Part shown: positions 58,423 through 64,000 of the stretch, piece by piece
Position numbering within the stretch: the first letter of the stretch is position 1
How the letters are laid out: the number at the start of each line of letters is the position of its first letter
Origin: Centropus unirufus
Lineage: Eukaryota > Chordata > Aves > Cuculiformes > Centropidae
Assembly: GCA_013397695.1 (NCBI GenBank)
Contig: VYZI01000492.1
Coordinates: 1 to 64,000, forward strand
Direction of reading: 5' to 3'
DNA: 64,000 nucleotides
Position numbers and translations under genes: made by a program
Notes under the pieces: model-generated
Databases searched by the model: none
The model's input: the letters and a program-made list of their open reading frames with translations, nothing else
What the model was told of the DNA's origin: nothing

Positions 58423-58570
58423 GTCCTCCCCTGTCCCTGGAGGTGTTCAAGACCAGGTTGGCCAAGCCTTTGAGGAACTTTATGCAGTGGAAGCTGTTCC
58501 TGCCCATGGCAGGGAGTTGAAACTGGATGTTCTTTGAAGTTCCTTCCAACCCAAACCATTCTATGATTCC
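58423..58570 (+). mobile_element. CR1 LINE 3' tail, right part of an interrupted copy (family A)
   Basis: 'CCCTGTCCCTGGAGGTGTTC', 'AAGACCAGGTTGGCCAAGCC', 'CTGCCCATGGCAGGGAGTTG', ending AACCCAAACCATTCTATGAT. Same family and orientation as 57968-58192. Confidence 0.93.
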
Positions 58571-59934
58571 AAGATGGCTGCTTCTCAACAGTTTTGCTCC
58601 ATTTTCCCCTGGTGCCTTGACTAGGTGAAGACATTCTAGGCTCCATTCTTAGACAATCTACTCTTCTATTTGAAGATATTACTGCTATAAACCACCCATC
58701 TTTATAATTTGAAGGTAATTCCTCTTCCTATGCACATGAGCATCATAATATTAAGATTGCAGTGTTTTGTTCTGGACTGACTGCTGTCTGTTTGCCTAAA
58801 AAAAACACAAACAAAAACCAGCTGCAGATGAGAAATCTGTTCTGCATTTCGTTCATCTCTGTGCTTTACTGCATGCCTGCCTGGGTATCTTCTTCGTTTG
58901 TCTGAGAAACAGTTCATCATGGCTTTAAGACGGGCAAATCACTCCTGCTCACAGATCATCCTCCTGCCTGTCAGTTTCGCCTGTGACCCTTCAGCCATTG
59001 TGCCTCGCTTTCCACAACGATTTCACTTGTAAAGGTTTTATGTCTTGAATATCCACTCCAATTTCAATTTTAACCTGATGTAAACTTACAGGACAGCTCA
59101 TCCCCTTATAACAATCTGGTGAAGCTGTGACAGGCATATTTATCCAGAAGAAGCATCTGGTTTCCAGGGAAGTTAATGAGCACTTCCACTTTTGCCACAG
59201 CAGCGTAATGAAAAGTACACATCCCACTGTTAAATGAACTGAGGTATCACCATCCTGAGAAGTGAATGCTACAGTGGTGTTCAGCTCTCCTCAGTAATAT
59301 CACAGCTAATGATCTGGTTCTTTATGTGGCCATATTGATATGGGAACGTTCAAGACATCATCATTTTTATTTACTTGAAACTGGACTTATGTCCACCCTT
59401 TGCCAAGGGATTTGCATTCCTGTGGCAGCTTTAAGATCAAGCACATCTTTTATTATCTGTAACTGCTCCTGTTGGCTAGTGACTATTGTGATTAAAGGCC
59501 ATGAGTATCTTGTTCCAGAGCTTTATGGAAGTCTTGAGCTTTTATTTTACTGAGAAAGGAGTGTGCCAAATTTCATTTTCCAACAAAGGTACTTGCTTTC
59601 ATTTCCTGTTTAAAGGACAAAACCAGCTCAGCATTTACTTTCTCCATGCTGGATGGAATTCTATTCTCTCATGTGATCCTCCTTGCATACAATCACCAGC
59701 AGCACTGCTCTTTAACTTGCCTCCGAGACCACATTCACAAACGCCATCATGACCAGACCTCACGGATGTTTTACACACTGCTCTCCATGGTTGCCCCATT
59801 CAAGGTTCCTCATATCATTATCACTGCTTTCAACACCTGCGTGGTTAGAGTTTTTAACATGCCATGTTGTGATTTTGCACCTCTGAATCAACTGCTCATT
59901 TACCTGTACTTCCAATGTCATCTCCTTTAATGAA
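58571..59934. other. Non-coding stretch
   Basis: No gene recognised. CCATAT-TG-ATATGG at 59330-59343 is a perfect inverted repeat. Frames of 72-95 residues (59266-59930 plus) overlap in different registers and resemble no family. Confidence 0.45.
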
Positions 59935-60349
59935 TCATAGAATCATGGAATTTCCTGAGGTGGAAGGAACCCACAAGGACCACCGAGTCCAACTTCTGTC
60001 CTGGCATAGGACAACCCCAGCATTCACACCATGTGCCTGAGGGTGATGGCCAAATGCTTCTAGAATATTGTCAGGCCTGGGGCTATGATTGCTTCCCTGA
60101 GGAGCCTGTTCCAGTGCTCTGCCATCCTCTGGGTGAAAAACCTTTTCCTAATATCCAACCTAACTTTCCCCTGGCGCATCTTCGTGACATTCCCTTGGGT
60201 GCTATCATTGGTCACCAGAGAGAAGGGATCAGTGCCTGCTCCTCCTCCAGCCCCTGTGAGGAAGCTGCCTGTCATGATGAGGACTCTCCTCAGCCTCCTC
60301 TTCTCCAGGCGGAACAGTCCAAGAGACCTTAGCAGCTCTTCATATGGCT
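59935..60349 (-). mobile_element. CR1 LINE 3' fragment (family D), about 415 bp
   Basis: Tail TCATAGAATCATGGAATTTC, then 'GAGTCCAACTTCTGTCCTGG', 'GAATATTGTCAGGCCTGGGG', 'CTTTTCCTAATATCCAACCT' and 'TTCCCTTGGGTGCTATCATT'. The minus frame 60060-60275 reads KVRLDIRKRFFTQRMAEHWNRLLREA, the ORF2 C-terminus. Confidence 0.94.
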
Positions 60350-61729
60350 AATGGACTTCCGTTAAGAGTGTTCTTTCTTTTGTGAAGAAGACCAGCATCA
60401 TACTGATCTCCATTCTGTGTTCATTTTATTTCCCAAACAAGTGTTTCCTCTCCACAGAGGCCGTTCCTCTATGTCATCAATAACCAACTTTAATTTCTTA
60501 CTTCTGTTTGCATTTTTTTTAATAGCAAAATGTATATTGTGGACAGATTCATCTTCCTTCGAAGCAAGTACTACTTTCTGGACCAATTCAAGCACTTTGG
60601 GTAGGAAGGAAGCTGCTGCTTGTGCTCTTCTGGAGAACTGGTGCTAGCATTTGGCAGTGTGTCTAGTGAAGCGAAGACCTTAAGATGCATCTTGGCATCA
60701 ACAAATCTGTATCAGTCTCCCATCTTTAAGTAATGCCTAAGGTTCAGTCTGAGAGGCACTGCCTGGATTACAGCTTGCATTAAGCCTGCCTTTGGATGGA
60801 ACCAAGCTGTCAAAGCTGCTCAGCTGGCAGGGTCTCCCTGCCCTGTCATTTTGAAAGCACTTTCAAACCCATTCTGCTTTCCAAGTTAGCATGACAGCTT
60901 GTTCACAGCACTTTGGTTTTTAATTTCAATCAAGATTCCTTGAAACTCATTAAAGCAAATGTAATCATCCGTGCTGCTCTTTGGATTGTCACTGCTGAGA
61001 GTTTATTCTCTGTTAGCAAGCAATGAAATATAGCCTGAACTTCTGACTCTCGCAGTTGAGGCAATCCCCATTCTTATCTATTTACTCTACACAATTAATA
61101 GCATTTCTTGTAATTTGATTAAAGCACAAGAGATTTGTAGGGTTATTTTGTTTTATGTTTTTTTTAAACCTCTTATCTTTAGTCTATTAGCAAAGTCTCC
61201 TCAACTTCAGGTTAAAGTTCTTCCACCTATACCAGCAGTACTGCTTCCACACAATTACGTCTTCCTTAGCTAATATACTCCAGGGCTTTTAGAGGTTAGA
61301 TATAGAAAGATATTCTGTCATTCTCTTCTAAACTGATTGTGTTTACTCTCTCAGATAACAGAAAATTTGCTTTTTTAAAAAAAAAAATCCCTATTTACTT
61401 TCATTACTTTCTGGCAGATTTCCTGGAACAGTCAGCTGTAGTGCCTACAGTGAGTTAATATCTTGGACAGGTTAAATCACAGCAGTTCAACCCCCTCTCC
61501 CACTACTCTAGCTGTTACATTCCCAGTATGTTTCACTGGTATATTTTTGCTGTGGACTGATAGCCACAAAAGGTGTGTCTGAAGCTAATGTTGGTGAATC
61601 TTCAGGAGTCATACACTTTACTGCATTCTTTTCCCATCTCCTGGCAGACGAGCCATATGTGGGTAGACTACACCCAAAGACTCCCTTCCATTATATTCCA
61701 ACCATTTATAGTTTCATTGAGGCTTCATC
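60350..61729. other. AT-rich non-coding stretch
   Basis: No gene recognised. 60840-61140 is listed separately as a candidate conserved element. A T-run at 61160 and an A-run at 61377 are simple sequence. Confidence 0.45.
60840..61140. promoter_or_regulatory. Candidate conserved non-coding element
   Basis: Repeat-free, AT-rich and dense in words common in vertebrate developmental enhancers: TTTTTAATTTCAATCAAG, CATTAAAGC, CAATTAATAG, TTTGATTAAAGC. No direct evidence of conservation is available from one genome. Confidence 0.2.
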
Positions 61730-61988
61730 TCATAGAACCATAGAATCATAGAAGGGTTTGTGTTGGAGGGGAGCTTAAAGTTCATCCAGTTTCAACTCCC
61801 TGCCATGAGGTGGGACACCTTCACTCGATCAGGTTGCTCAAAGCCCCATACAATTTGACCTTGAACCCCTCCGGGGATGGGGCATCCATGGCTTCTCTGG
61901 GCACCTTGTGCCAGTGCCTCACCACTCTCACAGTAAAGAATTTCTTCCAACATCTAATCTAAATCTCCCCTCTTTTAGCTTAAATTTC
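61730..61988 (-). mobile_element. CR1 LINE 3' tail (family A)
   Basis: Tail TCATAGAACCATAGAATCAT, then 'AGTTTCAACTCCCTGCCATG', 'GATCAGGTTGCTCAAAGCCC', 'TGGCTTCTCTGGGCACCTTG' and 'CAACATCTAATCTAAATCTC'. Truncated after 'TCTTTTAGCTTAAATTT'. Confidence 0.95.
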
Positions 61989-62508
61989 AGACTCCCTTAA
62001 GACGGACTCCGGGCCCATATATGGTTTCTGCATATTTACTTACCCTGTATTTCTCTTGCATCCACTTGCTCAGTTTCCCCTTGAAACCATGCAAGGACAT
62101 GGCTTTCAAAACAGCTTACAGTTAGAGCTTCACCAGCCAAGCACATGTTGGATAAAGCTCACCTCCTGCTAGCTTTTGAATCTGTCTCCTTTTAGCTGCA
62201 TTTATTGCTTCTTTTCCAATCTGAAAATTAAAGGAAAATCAGTCAATCTCTACTTAAACTTCCATGACCTGCCGAGTATCTGTCATTCTGTGCTCCCATT
62301 CCCATGACATTTCTTTCAGGCTGAAAAATCCTATATCACCTACTGATAATGAATGCAAATATTTTAGTGAGAAAGTGCAGTGCATTGACTGCAGAGGTCT
62401 GACACTGAGGAGACACTGCTTAGGTACAAGTCTGCGTGGGCTGTCACTGGCTTCCAGAGAGCTTGAAACCAAGTGGAATGTGGCTATGGATGAATGCATG
62501 ACTTTTAA
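61989..62508. other. Non-coding spacer
   Basis: Nothing recognisable. The frames at 62254-62704 partly cover the following CR1 and are not genes. Confidence 0.5.
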
Positions 62509-62955
62509 TCATAGTATCCTAGAATCATTAAGGTTGGAAAAGACCTCTAAAATCATCCATTCCAACCATCGGCCCAACACCACCGTGGCTACTAAGGCAT
62601 CTCACAAAGTGCCATGTCTATATGTTTTTTTAACACCTCCTGAGATGATGATTCCATCACTGCCCTGGGCAGCCTTTTCCAGTGCTTCACCACTCTTTCA
62701 GTAAAGATTTTTTTTTCCTTATATCCAATCTAAACCTCCCCTAGCACAAATTGAGGACATTTCCTCTCATCCCAGCACATACCACTTGGGAGAAGAGACC
62801 AGCACCCAGCTTTCTACAACCTCCCTTCATGTAGTTGCAGATAGTCATGAGGTTGCGTCTCAGCCTTCCCTTCTCCAGGTTAAACAATGCCAATTCCCTC
62901 AGCCACTCCTCATAACATTCGTGCTCCAGACCCTTCACCAGCTTTGTTGCCCTTA
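62509..62955 (-). mobile_element. CR1 LINE 3' fragment (family B), about 447 bp
   Basis: Tail TCATAGTATCCTAGAATCAT, then 'TTAAGGTTGGAAAAGACCTC', 'CAACACCACCGTGGCTACTA', 'CCTGGGCAGCCTTTTCCAGT' and 'CAGACCCTTCACCAGCTTTG'. The minus frame 62741-62938 reads MKGLEHECYEEWLRELALFNLEKGRLRRNLM. It stops in TTTGTTGCCCTT, where a small tandem repeat begins. Confidence 0.95.
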
Positions 62956-62998
62956 GAAACTGTTACCCCTAAGAAACCTTGTCCCTAAGAAACTGTTT
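62950..62998 (+). repeat. Three-copy 16-17-bp tandem repeat at a CR1 truncation point
   Basis: The units are CCCTTAGAAACTGTTA, CCCCTAAGAAACCTTGT and CCCTAAGAAACTGTTT. The first starts within the last CR1 bases, so it spans the 5' junction of the insertion. It is followed by 15 T (62996-63010). Confidence 0.85.
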
Positions 62999-64000
62999 TT
63001 TTTTTTTTTTACAGAAGGACTCCAAGGCTCTGGAAAATTACAGATGTTGGAAATCTACATTGGAGGCCCAACCTTCTATTTTATGGAGAAGAAGGAGTAG
63101 ACTGAGTCTGGTGGGTCTTGGAGAGGAAGGGAAGGATACTCAGAGAAAGGTGAGGGAGGCTGTCCTCATTGGTTGTAGGCTACTCAGAAAAAGAGCAGGA
63201 AGGTCTAGAGCTCTTTGCAGTCTCTCCATTTATTTTATGTCTTTCAGAGCAAACAAGCGAATGAGTTTTTTTCATTTTCTTTTCCGGTGCCAATTTTGAG
63301 ATTTGAGTTATTCTGCAAAGAACTTTATACTCGATGGGCAAAAATCTAGTACCCGCAAGCCCTCTACTGTATCCAGCTCCACACATCTCATCCTTTGGAT
63401 CCTTTGGGAGAAAAGTCTCAGTGCAATCTTATACTCTCTCAAATACTCTAAGCTGCTGTGGAGTGTGCACAGCCAAATGTGGAAAGCAGAGCAGGTACAT
63501 AATATGAATTTCAAAGCAATGCTGCTTTGTTATCAATCTTCTGCCAAGAACTGGCAGGGCAGTTCAACTTTCTTAAACTAGAAATAAAGTTCCATCCTCC
63601 TGTGCCTGAAGAGGAAAGCTAAAACATATTATTTCTGAAGGCTCAAGTCCTACAAGACAAGAAGACAGACTCCACAGGTTGTCTGTGAAAAACAAAAAGA
63701 ATCTCGTTATCCCCTGACAAACTAGCGGGTTTTAGGCTGAAGTTACAAGCTTGGGATCTGATATATGGTTTTGAAATACCTGGGAATATTTTAAGAGGTC
63801 TCTGTACCCAGGGCTATGCAGGATAAATGAGAGAATGTGGGTAAGAAAGGGGGTGTTAGGCGCAGGAGATGTCTCTGATGCTACAGAAGGATGAAGAGTC
63901 AGACCAAGACCAGGCATTTGGGTGAAGAGAGGAAGGTGCAGTCCCAGACTGAAGTGCAGAAGAGGTCTTCTGATTAGTTCACACCCACGGGGATGTGCGG
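62957..64000. other. Non-coding right end of window
   Basis: After the T15-ACAG sequence (62996-63014), which mimics a splice acceptor, a plus frame of 106 residues (62979-63299) follows but has no family match and starts inside the T-run. Nothing else is recognisable. Confidence 0.45.

Noticed and set aside
62979..63299. Plus frame starting at T15-ACAG, considered as a terminal exon.
   Set aside because: The start codon lies in the tandem repeat and the first residues are the poly-T translated as Phe; the rest matches nothing known to me.
1..64000. Search for CRISPR arrays, tRNA, rRNA, phage, operons or a novel gene cluster.
   Set aside because: No regularly spaced repeats, no RNA gene signature, no clustered long frames; the DNA is vertebrate and gene-poor.

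Overview
This window is vertebrate nuclear DNA, most probably from a bird. The evidence is the repeat content: at least 38 separate pieces of the CR1 LINE retrotransposon occur on both strands, many ending in the CR1 tail of ATTCTATG-type octamers and several reading as pieces of the CR1 ORF2 reverse transcriptase. Turtles and crocodilians also carry CR1, so 'bird' is inferred from the density and the tail type; the species cannot be named. There are no operons, bacterial genes, phage, CRISPR arrays, rRNA or tRNA genes that I can see.

Layout: CR1 pieces make up roughly a fifth to a quarter of the window (my estimate from the boundaries). They are scattered from 2.05 to 62.96 kb, about 17 in plus and 21 in minus orientation. 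Nearly all are 5'-truncated and keep the 3' end, as expected from target-primed reverse transcription. The two largest are 5862-7599 (+) and 52772-53908 (-). Both keep reverse-transcriptase motifs but are broken at catalytic positions. At least four 3'-end families are mixed: A (tail '...CCAACCCAAACCATTCTATG'), B ('...TTTTCCAACCTTAATGATTCTATG'), C (minus-strand start 'TAGAATCACCAGGTTGGAAAA') and D (minus-strand start 'TCATGGAATGTCCTGAGTT'), plus one older, more diverged piece at 11262-11372.

Between the CR1 pieces lies AT-leaning single-copy-looking sequence with only short, unconvincing open frames. I found no protein-coding gene. The best hint of a transcription unit is a candidate short exon at 45008-45092 with a long polypyrimidine tract and a consensus GTAAGT donor; it has stops in all three frames and would be non-coding or a 5' leader. 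Several AT-rich repeat-free stretches (13.78-13.95, 16.5-16.64, 17.56-17.77, 22.44-23.06, 47.16-47.4, 57.73-57.9 and 60.84-61.14 kb) look by composition and motif content like possible conserved non-coding or regulatory sequence. That is inference only and needs a cross-species alignment.

Assembly marks: one single-N position at 7693 lies between two identical 24-bp copies, and there is an 8-N gap at 32536-32543. Overall the window reads as gene-poor intergenic or long-intron DNA shaped by repeated waves of CR1 insertion. I do not see a new biological system in it.
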